DNA of 6,324 nt from DATBWZ01 sp036514535 (GTDB taxonomy: Bacteria; JAMCPX01; DATBWZ01). The notes under the pieces were generated by a model that ran no database searches, was not told where the DNA came from, and was given only the letters and a program-made list of their open reading frames with translations. The stretch covers positions 1-6,324 of the forward strand of contig DATBWZ010000081.1 of NCBI GenBank assembly GCA_036514535.1. Reading direction: 5' to 3'. Shown in pieces: positions 1 through 5,826 of this stretch (the first letter of the stretch is position 1; the number at the start of each line of letters is the position of its first letter). Both the position numbers and the translations under genes were made by a program.

Positions 1-1
1 T

Positions 2-1051
2 ATAACACCGAGCAAAAATGTGAAAGATTCTGTCATAGAGCATATTGCGAAGAAGGGCAAGGGTATGATCATAGACCATTATATCGGTTCTACCGGCGAC
101 GATATCTCTATACTTATGACCCATTCAGAAGGGGTAGAGAGCAAGAATGTACACGAACTTGCCTGGAATGCCTTCAAGGCAGGGACTGAGGTTGCTAAGA
201 AGCAGGGGCTCTACGGCGCAGGACAGGACCTGCTCAAGGATGCCTTTGCCCGCAACATCCGCGGGATGGGACCTGCCATTGCAGAGATGGAGATAGATGA
301 GAGGCCAAATGAGCCATTTCTTCTCTTCATGGCGGATAAGACCGATCCCGGAGCATACAACCTTCCGCTTTATCTTTCCTTTACCGATCCAATGCACTCT
401 GCCGGATTAATTCTGAGTCCCAAGATGTTTAAGGGATTTCGTTTTCGCATAATGGATGTTGAATACACCGAAGCTGATAAAGTAATAGAATTAAATTCTC
501 CGGATGAACTTTATGATATTGCAGCCCTTCTCAGGGATAACGAACGGTATGTAATTGAAGCAATATTTTCAAGGGAGTCCGGCGATCAGGCGGCTGCGGT
601 TAGCACAACGAGACTGAGAAATATAGCCGGGAAATATGTAGGCAAGGATGATCCTGTAATGCTTATCAGGGTCCAGGGCGATTTCCCTGCTACTGGAGAA
701 ATGCTTTCGCCATTTACAATAGGTCATTATGTTGCGGGATTTATGCGCGGCAGCCATAACGGGCCGCTGATGCCGGTAAAGAAGGATTCTACGGTTTCGT
801 ATTTTGACGGTCCTCCGGTAGTTTCGTGTCTTGCTTTCTGTGTGCACGAGGGAAAACTTACCGAACCAGCAGATGCTTTTGATCATCCCTTCTGGGATTA
901 TATCAGGAATAAAGTTGCCCGAAAATCTGTTGCAATTAGAGAGCAGGGCTTTTCCGGTCCCGCAATGCTTCCATATTCTGAACTGGAATACGGCGGCATC
1001 GTTGAAAAATTAAAGATTCTGGACAAAAAATTTAAACTCAGAAAGAAGTAA
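2..1051 (+). CDS. fbp: Fructose-1,6-bisphosphate aldolase/phosphatase, 5'-truncated by window edge
   Basis: Bifunctional gluconeogenic enzyme (archaeal-type, class V FBPase). It condenses dihydroxyacetone phosphate with glyceraldehyde 3-phosphate and then dephosphorylates fructose 1,6-bisphosphate to fructose 6-phosphate in the cytoplasm, using Mg2+. Recognised motifs in order are GSTGDDI (metal-binding Asp pair at 98-103), GLYGAGQDLLKDAF, ADKTDPGAYNLPLYL (Asp-Lys at 335-340), YVGKDDP (Tyr 635-637, Schiff-base Lys 644-646, two metal Asp 647-652), GDFPATGEM, MRGSHNGPLMPV (Arg 746-748), SYFDGPP and LEYGG (Tyr 989-991). By recalled family numbering these match Tyr229, Lys232, Asp233/234, Arg266 and Tyr348, so both activities should be intact. 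The frame is open to the left edge, where I-T-P-S-K-N aligns to the family's residues near 20; the true start, with the N-terminal metal ligands, lies about 20 codons outside the window. The GTG at 20 is therefore not the start. The stop is one base from the stop of the convergent lipoprotein gene. Confidence 0.95.
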   Translation: MTPSKNVKDSVIEHIAKKGKGMIIDHYIGSTGDDISILMTHSEGVESKNVHELAWNAFKAGTEVAKKQGLYGAGQDLLKDAFARNIRGMGPAIAEMEIDERPNEPFLLFMADKTDPGAYNLPLYLSFTDPMHSAGLILSPKMFKGFRFRIMDVEYTEADKVIELNSPDELYDIAALLRDNERYVIEAIFSRESGDQAAAVSTTRLRNIAGKYVGKDDPVMLIRVQGDFPATGEMLSPFTIGHYVAGFMRGSHNGPLMPVKKDSTVSYFDGPPVVSCLAFCVHEGKLTEPADAFDHPFWDYIRNKVARKSVAIREQGFSGPAMLPYSELEYGGIVEKLKILDKKFKLRKK

Positions 1052-1052
1052 A

Positions 1053-1352
1053 CTATTTCTTTTTCTTCTTTGCCGGTGCTTTTTTAGCTGCGGCTTCAAG
1101 TTTCTTCTTCAATTCTGCGTTTTCTGCTTCCAGTTTTTGTTTTGCTCCGGTTAGTTCCTGAAACTTTACATCAAGATCCGCCTTTACCTTGTCCGCCTCG
1201 GTTTTGATTGCGATATTATCCTTCTGCAGTTGTTCAACCTGAGCCTTCAGATTAGCAATATCCTTTTCCTGTTTTTTGCAACATGAACTGAATCCTGTTG
1301 CCATAAGCCCTGCGACAAGGGCAACTGTGACTATATATTTTGTTTTGTTCAT
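1053..1352 (-). CDS. Small coiled-coil lipoprotein with lysine-rich tail
   Basis: A 99-residue protein with no specific family recognised. Residues 1-23 form a signal peptide: MNKTK, then the hydrophobic stretch YIVTVALVAGLMATG. It is followed by F-S-S-C-C, a relaxed lipobox, so Cys24 would be lipidated. Residues about 28-88 are charged and heptad-like (LKAQVEQLQ, KLEAENAELKKKLEAA), predicting one long alpha-helical coiled coil. The tail is Ala/Lys-rich (AAAKKAPAKKKKK). The architecture resembles Lpp-type or short coiled-coil outer-membrane lipoproteins; a role tethering envelope to peptidoglycan is inference only. The start at 1352 is chosen over the in-frame ATG at 1400 because it is preceded by a full Shine-Dalgarno sequence and begins directly with the signal peptide. 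It is divergent from amrS and convergent with the aldolase gene. The strong promoter and ribosome site suggest abundant expression. Confidence 0.85.
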   Translation of the reverse strand: MNKTKYIVTVALVAGLMATGFSSCCKKQEKDIANLKAQVEQLQKDNIAIKTEADKVKADLDVKFQELTGAKQKLEAENAELKKKLEAAAKKAPAKKKKK

Positions 1353-1356
1353 TTCT

Positions 1357-1367
1357 ATCACCTCCTT
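1357..1367 (-). promoter_or_regulatory. Full-length Shine-Dalgarno site of the coiled-coil lipoprotein
   Basis: On the - strand this reads AAGGAGGTGAT, the complete complement of the canonical 16S rRNA 3' tail (ATCACCTCCTT), ending 4 bases before the ATG at 1352. It fixes the start codon and points to high translation rates. The T3SS operon genes have shorter sites (AAAAGGAGG, TAAGGAGG, AAGGAG). Confidence 0.85.
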
Positions 1368-1392
1368 TTTATTGCTCTGCCCTGCTCTATAA

Positions 1393-1421
1393 TTGTTCAT
1401 TTTGTTTTTATATAATATAAT
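1393..1421 (+). promoter_or_regulatory. Probable amrS promoter giving a leaderless or near-leaderless mRNA
   Basis: Two overlapping perfect TATAAT boxes lie at 1411-1416 and 1416-1421. The second has TTGTTC (1393-1398, 3 of 6 to TTGACA) at a 17-base spacing. Initiation 6-8 bases downstream would fall at about 1423-1429, essentially on the tandem ATG codons at 1426 and 1429. No Shine-Dalgarno sequence precedes them. The -35 is weak, so the call rests mainly on the -10 boxes; AT-rich sequence could produce one of these by chance. Confidence 0.5.
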
Positions 1422-1435
1422 TATTATGATGTCAA
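1400..1435 (-). promoter_or_regulatory. Sigma70-type promoter of the coiled-coil lipoprotein
   Basis: On the - strand there is a -35 box TTGACA (1435-1430, 6 of 6 to consensus), a 17-base spacer, and a -10 box TATAAA (1412-1407, 5 of 6). Transcription would begin near 1400, giving a leader of about 48 bases that contains the Shine-Dalgarno site. The -35 box lies on the first codons of amrS, and the spacer carries the amrS -10 boxes on the other strand. Confidence 0.75.
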
Positions 1436-2424
1436 TTGAATTACAGGAAGCCGTTTATTACAGAAAACTTCACGGGAAAAAAGTGAGGTGCCTTCTCTGC
1501 CCCAAACTTTGTGTTATAAAACATGCCGGTAAGGGGTACTGCACAATACGGGAAAATATTGATGGCGTGCTCTATGCGGTTGGCTATGGAAAAGTTGCGG
1601 CCGTCCACCTGGATCCAATTGAAAAAAAGCCGCTTTACCATTTCTATCCGGGATCGGAAATACTCTCCATCGGGACTGTGGGCTGCAACCAGAGGTGCCT
1701 GTTCTGCCAGAACTGGAGCCTTGTGGAGGGCAGCCTGCCTTCTGAGAATTTTCCCCCGGCTGAAGCAGTGGACGCTGCGCTCCGTTGCAATTCCATCGGA
1801 ATCGCTTACACATACAATGAACCGCTTATCTGGTTTGAATATGTTTTAGATACGGCAAAACTTGCTAAAGAAAAAGGGTTGAAAAATGTCCTCGTGACTA
1901 ACGGCGAAATAAATCCGCGGCCTCTTGATGAATTGCTGCCTTTCATAGATGCAATGAATATTGACCTTAAATCAATGGACGCTGATTATTATAAAAAAAT
2001 CTGCGATGGTAACCTTATGCCCGTCAAAAAAACGATAGAGAAATCTATTCGGAAGTGCCATGTGGAGATAACCAATCTCCTTGTTGCGGGAAAGAATGAT
2101 TCGGATGAAAATATTTCTGCGCTTGTGGAGTATATTGCCGGACTGGGAAGGAATATACCCCTGCATTTTTCGCGGTATTTCCCAAATTATAAGATGCACA
2201 ACCAGCCAACACCCATGGAGCGGCTTGAAAGGGCTTATTCTATTGCAAAAGGAAGATTAAATTATGTGTATCTCGGTAATGTATTGGATGAAAAGTGGAA
2301 TGATACGCTTTGTCCCTCCTGCGGCGCCATTCTTGTCAGCCGCAGGAGGGACAATGTTTTAGTTGCGGATCTTAACAAAAACAGGTGCAGAAAGTGCAAC
2401 AGCGAAATAGCGATTGTGAGTTGA
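1426..2424 (+). CDS. amrS: AmmeMemoRadiSam system radical SAM enzyme AmrS
   Basis: Radical S-adenosylmethionine protein of 332 residues, of the AmrS group often labelled pyruvate formate-lyase activating enzyme-like. The N-terminal cysteine region C22-x2-C25-x3-C29 and C39 (RCLLCPKLCVIK, GKGYC) is typical of this group. The radical SAM [4Fe-4S] motif C87-x3-C91-x2-C94 lies in TVGCNQRCLFCQNW. Further family marks are IAYTYNEPLIWFEY (126-139), VTNGEINPRPL, MNIDLKS and LHFSRYFPNYKM. A C-terminal zinc-ribbon-like pair follows: CPSC (296-299) and CRKC (321-324). All key cysteines are present and the length is normal. Its substrate is unknown; the usual genomic partners, Memo and AMMECR1, are not in this window. 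The start is one of the tandem ATGs at 1426/1429; the upstream in-frame TTG at 1393 would add a spurious hydrophobic extension overlapping the promoter. The gene ends 15 bases from the end of convergent sctV. Confidence 0.93.
   Translation: MMSIELQEAVYYRKLHGKKVRCLLCPKLCVIKHAGKGYCTIRENIDGVLYAVGYGKVAAVHLDPIEKKPLYHFYPGSEILSIGTVGCNQRCLFCQNWSLVEGSLPSENFPPAEAVDAALRCNSIGIAYTYNEPLIWFEYVLDTAKLAKEKGLKNVLVTNGEINPRPLDELLPFIDAMNIDLKSMDADYYKKICDGNLMPVKKTIEKSIRKCHVEITNLLVAGKNDSDENISALVEYIAGLGRNIPLHFSRYFPNYKMHNQPTPMERLERAYSIAKGRLNYVYLGNVLDEKWNDTLCPSCGAILVSRRRDNVLVADLNKNRCRKCNSEIAIVS
2310..2354. repeat. Perfect 16-bp inverted repeat inside amrS
   Basis: The left arm at 2310-2325 (TTGTCCCTCCTGCGGC) and right arm at 2339-2354 are perfect reverse complements, separated by a 13-base loop (2326-2338). 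The arms encode the conserved C-P-S-C-G and the R-R-R-D stretch near the C terminus of AmrS. The RNA hairpin would be very stable and GC-rich. The right arm is followed by ATGTTTT on the + strand, a poor U-tract, and it lies about 70 bases before the stop codon. As a 3' element of the convergent sctV mRNA it would sit about 85 bases past the sctV stop. Function is not established. Confidence 0.9.
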
Positions 2425-2439
2425 ACTTGCTGGAGTTTT

Positions 2440-4563
2440 TTACAAAGCCCCAGATTCATTGCTCTCCGTCTCTCCCTCTATGTCAACAACGGATATTTTT
2501 CCCAGTGGATTGATGGTTGTTGCTGGTTCAATTTCCTCAAAGGACAGGACATTAATTTTCCCGAACCTTTTTTTAAGGAAATTCTGCAGCAGCAGCCGTA
2601 ACTCCGGTGGCGCAAGGATGACACGCGGGACGGAATAATTGCCCTTCGTATAAAATTCCCGCTCAACAGCGTCCAGCATTCCTGTTGCAAGATCCGGATC
2701 TATAGACAGGACACGGTTCCCGTTTTCTCCCTTTATTGCTTCAAGAAGGTCGGTTTCAAGGATTGGACTCAGTATGTATGCCGATAAAACGCCGTTCTCG
2801 CCGGAAAACCTGAGGGTAATCTCTGTTTTCAGGTCTGAACGGACAAGTTCCGTAAGAAGCGGTATGTTTTTTTCTGCGCTGCCGTGCCTTGCAACTGATT
2901 CCAGTATCCTTCGTAGGTTTCTTACCGGGATGCCGTCGTCTGCGAGCCTTCTTAACAGTTCCGATAATTCCGGAAGGCCGGTAATCCGCGGCACAACCTC
3001 CCTGACAAGGGCAGGATAAAATTTCGTGAATCCGTCAAGCATCTCCTGCGTTTCGTTTATTCCTATGAAAATGGATGTTTTTGAATACAGTACCTCCCTG
3101 AGTAAAAACAGGGGAATTGATTCTCCCTCTACAACTGTGAGTCCAAGGTTTCGCAGATTCTCGGATAATTCTTTCCGGACGATTGAAAATTCCTGGCCAT
3201 TAAGAGATATGGTCTGTTCAGGTTTAAGATTCCAGTCCTTCAACTTTTCCTCACGCTCAGGGATAAGAACGCAGTCTTTGGCAACTGGAAGTATTGCCAC
3301 AGGATTTTCAAACAACTTTATTATCCATTTGTCCTTGTAAGCATTATTTTCAACCGTTTTTACCGAAGGAAGAGGCACCTTCACCCCAAGTTCAAAAAAT
3401 ATCTCGTTTATAAGGAACCGCATTCCCTTTTCAAAAGCAGCCATATCCGGCATTAATCCGCTTGGCGCCTCAATGGATACCGGTTCCAAGAGCCCGCTGA
3501 TCAGATCTCCTTCCTCTGATGGTTTCTTTTCCGCAGCGGATACCGCTCTCTTTGTCAGAAAATATGCGCCGGCGCCTGTTGCTATTCCCATAACAAAAAA
3601 TGGGACGCCCGGAAGCCCAGGGAGGATGGATAGGATTATGAGCAAACCCGAGGCAATACCGAGCGCCTTTGGATATTTTGATATCTGCATGGAAATGTCC
3701 CTTGCAATATTGGAATCATTCTCGCGGGATGCCACTCTGGTGATCACGATTCCGGCTGCTGTGGATATGAGCAGGGACGGGATCTGGGAAACCAGCCCGT
3801 CGCCGATTGTCAGGACGGTGTATTTCTGGAGCGCTTTGTTGAATGAGTAGCCCTTCTGGAGTATTCCTATAATTAATCCGCCGACTATGTTCACTGCCGC
3901 TATTATTATCCCTGCAATTGCATCACCCTTCACAAACTTCATTGCCCCGTCCATTGCTCCGTAGAACTGGTTCTCTCGCTCCAGTTCCCTGCGCAGGCTC
4001 CTTGCTTCCTCCATGCTGATGGCGCCTGTTCTGAGATCAGCATCTATGCTCATCTGCTTTCCCGGCATGGAATCAAGATTGAACCTTGCGGATACCTCCG
4101 CCACCCGCTCCGAGCCCTTAGCGATCACAATAAACTGAATTATTGTCAATATAAGAAAGATTACTCCGCCCACGATATAATTACCCTTCACAACGAATCT
4201 TCCGAAGGAGTTAATTACCTCGCCGGCATATCCGTTAAGAAGTATAAGCCTCGTGCTTGATACATTCAACGAAAGCCGGAATAATGTCGTAAGGAGTAGC
4301 ATTGTTGGAAAGGATGCAATCCCGATTGCGTTCGGAACATACAAGGATGTTATCAGAAGCACAACGGCAAATGTAATGTTGATTGACAACAGTATATCCA
4401 GAATAAATGTGGGGAGGGGAAACAGCATCATCCCCACCATGGATACCACAAGAATAGAAAGGATTATATCCGGATTATAAAATAAAAAGGATAGGGGGTT
4501 GCCTGAGCTGAATTTTATGCGGTTTGCAACCCCCTTGAAGGAGGAGTGTAGCCTCTTTTTCAA
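2440..4563 (-). CDS. sctV: Type III secretion export gate protein SctV (FlhA/YscV/InvA family)
   Basis: Inner-membrane export gate of the injectisome, 707 residues, a normal full length. The N-terminal half is membrane-embedded: hydrophobic segments run from about 31 to 145, then about 214-235, 250-277 and 298-337. The FHIPEP region is intact: SERVAEVSARF (151-161), SMPGKQMSIDADLRTG (165-180) and YGAMDGAMKFVKGDAIAG (201-218). The C-terminal cytosolic domain (about 360-700), which forms the nonameric ring that docks chaperone-substrate complexes, is complete and ends near NVLSFEEIEP. SERVAEV and MDGAMKFVKGD fit the injectisome (YscV) branch better than FlhA, which typically has AGRIAEV and MDGASKFVRGD. 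The adjacent SycD-like gene supports that. The start is a TTG at 4563 sharing four bases (TTGA) with the stop of the chaperone gene, with AAGGAG 11 bases upstream, so translation is probably coupled. It is the last gene of its operon. Confidence 0.95.
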   Translation of the reverse strand: MKKRLHSSFKGVANRIKFSSGNPLSFLFYNPDIILSILVVSMVGMMLFPLPTFILDILLSINITFAVVLLITSLYVPNAIGIASFPTMLLLTTLFRLSLNVSSTRLILLNGYAGEVINSFGRFVVKGNYIVGGVIFLILTIIQFIVIAKGSERVAEVSARFNLDSMPGKQMSIDADLRTGAISMEEARSLRRELERENQFYGAMDGAMKFVKGDAIAGIIIAAVNIVGGLIIGILQKGYSFNKALQKYTVLTIGDGLVSQIPSLLISTAAGIVITRVASRENDSNIARDISMQISKYPKALGIASGLLIILSILPGLPGVPFFVMGIATGAGAYFLTKRAVSAAEKKPSEEGDLISGLLEPVSIEAPSGLMPDMAAFEKGMRFLINEIFFELGVKVPLPSVKTVENNAYKDKWIIKLFENPVAILPVAKDCVLIPEREEKLKDWNLKPEQTISLNGQEFSIVRKELSENLRNLGLTVVEGESIPLFLLREVLYSKTSIFIGINETQEMLDGFTKFYPALVREVVPRITGLPELSELLRRLADDGIPVRNLRRILESVARHGSAEKNIPLLTELVRSDLKTEITLRFSGENGVLSAYILSPILETDLLEAIKGENGNRVLSIDPDLATGMLDAVEREFYTKGNYSVPRVILAPPELRLLLQNFLKKRFGKINVLSFEEIEPATTINPLGKISVVDIEGETESNESGAL
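4493..4535. repeat. 10-bp inverted repeat in the 5' coding region of sctV
   Basis: The perfect arms AGGGGGTTGC (4493-4502) and GCAACCCCCT (4526-4535) flank a 23-base loop. In the sctV mRNA this hairpin would begin about 28 bases after the TTG start, near codons 10-24, where structure can affect initiation. It could equally be a by-product of codon use. Confidence 0.7.
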
Positions 4564-5063
4564 GCCCTGGCTTTCTCCTTTAATATATTACCTATTATTG
4601 CAACCAGCGCCATCGCTCTGAGCGCCCAGGGATCGCTTCCTTCTTTGTCAATGGCTATTGCCGCCTTAAGTCTTTCAAGCGCTTCAATAATCCTGCCCGA
4701 GTGCAGCATGACCTCCCCCGAATTCACAAGCGCGGGGAGATCGCCCGGGTTAAGCTTAAGCGCAATGTCATACTCCTGCAATGATTTTTCATTGTCGTTC
4801 ATCCTCTGGTATATTGCGCCCAGAACAGAATGGAAATAAGGATCCACCGGCGCCATTTCAATGAGTCCCTCGTATAGTTTCCTTGCTTCGTCTGTTCTGC
4901 CCTGCTCCATCAGCGCATAGCCTATCTCCGCAATAGTGGAGATCTGTTCCTCGTCCAAGCCCTCCAGTTCCGCAAGCCCGATCTTTCCCTCTACATACAT
5001 GAGAAGTTTTTGCCAGGTGAACAATGCTTCATTTTGGGATATGTTTTCTGTTATGTTTTGCAT
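4560..5063 (-). CDS. TPR protein, SycD/LcrH-like class II type III secretion chaperone
   Basis: A cytoplasmic protein of 167 residues. After an N-terminal helix (about 12-35) come three tetratricopeptide-like repeats: about 40-73 (IAEIGYALMEQGRTDEARKL), 75-107 (YFHSVLGAIYQRM to ALKLNPGD) and 109-141 (LPALVNSGEVMLHSGRIIEA). A final helix follows at 145-163. Three TPRs in about 160-170 residues is the hallmark layout of the SycD/LcrH/PcrH/IpgC chaperones, which bind hydrophobic translocators and deliver them to the secretion machine. The position directly upstream of sctV, overlapping it by four bases, supports that role over a generic TPR protein. The start is ATG 5063, with TAAGGAGG ending 5 bases upstream; the first three bases of that site are the stop codon of the preceding gene. 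The likely client is the 250-residue protein encoded just upstream. Confidence 0.82.
   Translation of the reverse strand: MQNITENISQNEALFTWQKLLMYVEGKIGLAELEGLDEEQISTIAEIGYALMEQGRTDEARKLYEGLIEMAPVDPYFHSVLGAIYQRMNDNEKSLQEYDIALKLNPGDLPALVNSGEVMLHSGRIIEALERLKAAIAIDKEGSDPWALRAMALVAIIGNILKEKARA
4575..4580 (-). promoter_or_regulatory. Ribosome binding site of sctV, with a possible downstream anti-SD
   Basis: AAGGAG on the - strand (4580-4575) lies 11 bases before the TTG start at 4563, inside the end of the chaperone gene. Just after the start, the message reads CTCCTCCTT (4546-4538), whose last six bases are an exact complement of this site. Pairing would enclose the start codon in a loop. Ribosomes finishing the chaperone gene would open it, which fits the TTGA overlap. 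Confidence 0.5.
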
Positions 5064-5073
5064 TATTGCCTCC

Positions 5074-5826
5074 TTACATCCTTATGTTGCGAACCGATGA
5101 CATATTCATTTCATGCAGCGTCTTCATGATATTGCTCAGGGTGTTTACCATTTCATTCCTGCGATTCATCGTAATCTGCAATTTCACCTGCAGCAACTGC
5201 AGGTCATTTTTGTCCTTATCGGTCATATTTGGTTTGTTCCCAATATTCTGGATATCGCCCATAAGCTTGTCCAGCTCCGTTGCGTTATCCTTAATTCCTG
5301 TGCTGAGCGCGAGCATTACCCTCTCCTCAAGGCTGCCGGTTTGGAGCGGGCCTAAATTCTGGACCGGAGTCTGGACCTGAATCGGAAGCTGATTCCGGAC
5401 CTGAGGCTGAGAAGGCGCTGCAGGCGCAGCCCCCCCTTGCTTGGCCTGTTTTACAGCCCCTATGAGCACTGAAAGAACAGCCGTGCTCAATAACACCTGG
5501 GGGCTGAATAATCCGAGTTTCCCGGTTTTTGCAAGACGCTTCAGAAGCGGTTTGGCGGCGGTCAATGCTCTCCTGATTCCTTTGGTTTTTTTCTTGCGGA
5601 CGGATGCCTTTTTTGCCGCGGATTTTAAAATTTTCCTGCCGTTGAAGCGCTCAAAAATAAACTTATTAACATCATCGCTGAGATCGTTCATGTTCCTTAT
5701 GAATCCTGCCTTATCCCCGCGCCCGAGATCAATAACAGCGCCCACAGCATCGCCAATGCTGTCCGGCAATCCCAAGGCATCCATCAGTCTGTTTGCCTGA
5801 ACCCCTATTGAATTAATCTGAGTCAT
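5074..5826 (-). CDS. Unrecognised basic protein, candidate type III secretion substrate
   Basis: A 250-residue protein that I do not recognise. Visible parts are an N-terminal mixed region (1-60) without a Sec signal peptide, and a strongly basic stretch (about 64-103) with many Lys/Arg, including VRKKKTKGIRR. One hydrophobic segment follows (about 104-125, LFSPQVLLSTAVLSVLIGAV), then an Ala/Pro/Gln linker (131-161) with QVQTPVQN-type imperfect repeats. The C-terminal region is helical and amphipathic (165-246), containing LEERVMLALS, LQLLQVKLQ and NTLSNIMKTLHEM. The last helix resembles in style the C-terminal helices of secreted filament, needle or translocator subunits, and a lone hydrophobic segment is seen in YopD-type translocators. 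These are resemblances, not a family match. It is the first gene of the operon with the SycD-like chaperone and sctV, which argues for a translocator or filament-like substrate. The start is ATG 5826, with AAAAGGAGG 4 bases upstream. Confidence 0.8.
   Translation of the reverse strand: MTQINSIGVQANRLMDALGLPDSIGDAVGAVIDLGRGDKAGFIRNMNDLSDDVNKFIFERFNGRKILKSAAKKASVRKKKTKGIRRALTAAKPLLKRLAKTGKLGLFSPQVLLSTAVLSVLIGAVKQAKQGGAAPAAPSQPQVRNQLPIQVQTPVQNLGPLQTGSLEERVMLALSTGIKDNATELDKLMGDIQNIGNKPNMTDKDKNDLQLLQVKLQITMNRRNEMVNTLSNIMKTLHEMNMSSVRNIRM

Noticed and set aside
20..22. GTG at 20 as the start of the FBP aldolase/phosphatase
   Set aside because: The frame is open to the left edge and the upstream residues (I-T-P-S-K-N) align with the conserved N-terminal region of the family, so the gene simply begins outside the window.
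1393..1395. TTG at 1393 as the amrS start
   Set aside because: It would add a hydrophobic extension not typical of the family, has no SD, and overlaps the promoter elements. The tandem ATGs at 1426/1429 match the expected N terminus.
1398..1400. In-frame ATG at 1400 (- strand) as the lipoprotein start
   Set aside because: It would place 16 polar residues before the signal peptide, and the perfect SD lies just before the ATG at 1352. It does fall near the predicted transcription start, so a minor leaderless product is conceivable but unsupported.
2425..2439. Intrinsic terminator between amrS and sctV, suggested by a run of T
   Set aside because: The T run at 2436-2440 has no stable stem before it; only 4-base complementarities are visible.
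3473..3850. A 125-codon + strand open frame, and similar ones at 2774-3019 and 3026-3340
   Set aside because: All lie opposite strongly conserved sctV coding sequence, have no family resemblance, and are explained as antisense shadows.
2440..4563. Annotation as flagellar FlhA
   Set aside because: The signature residues match the YscV/SctV branch and the neighbour is a SycD-like chaperone; no flagellar gene is present in the window.
5186..5204. 8-bp inverted repeat with 3-base loop (ACCTGCAG / CTGCAGGT)
   Set aside because: It encodes the repeated Leu-Gln of LQLLQV in an amphipathic helix, so codon repetition explains it; it is mid-gene with no regulatory context.
5441..5800. A 119-codon + strand open frame opposite the 250-residue protein
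   Set aside because: The - strand gene has a good SD, operon spacing and sensible protein architecture; the + frame has none of these.
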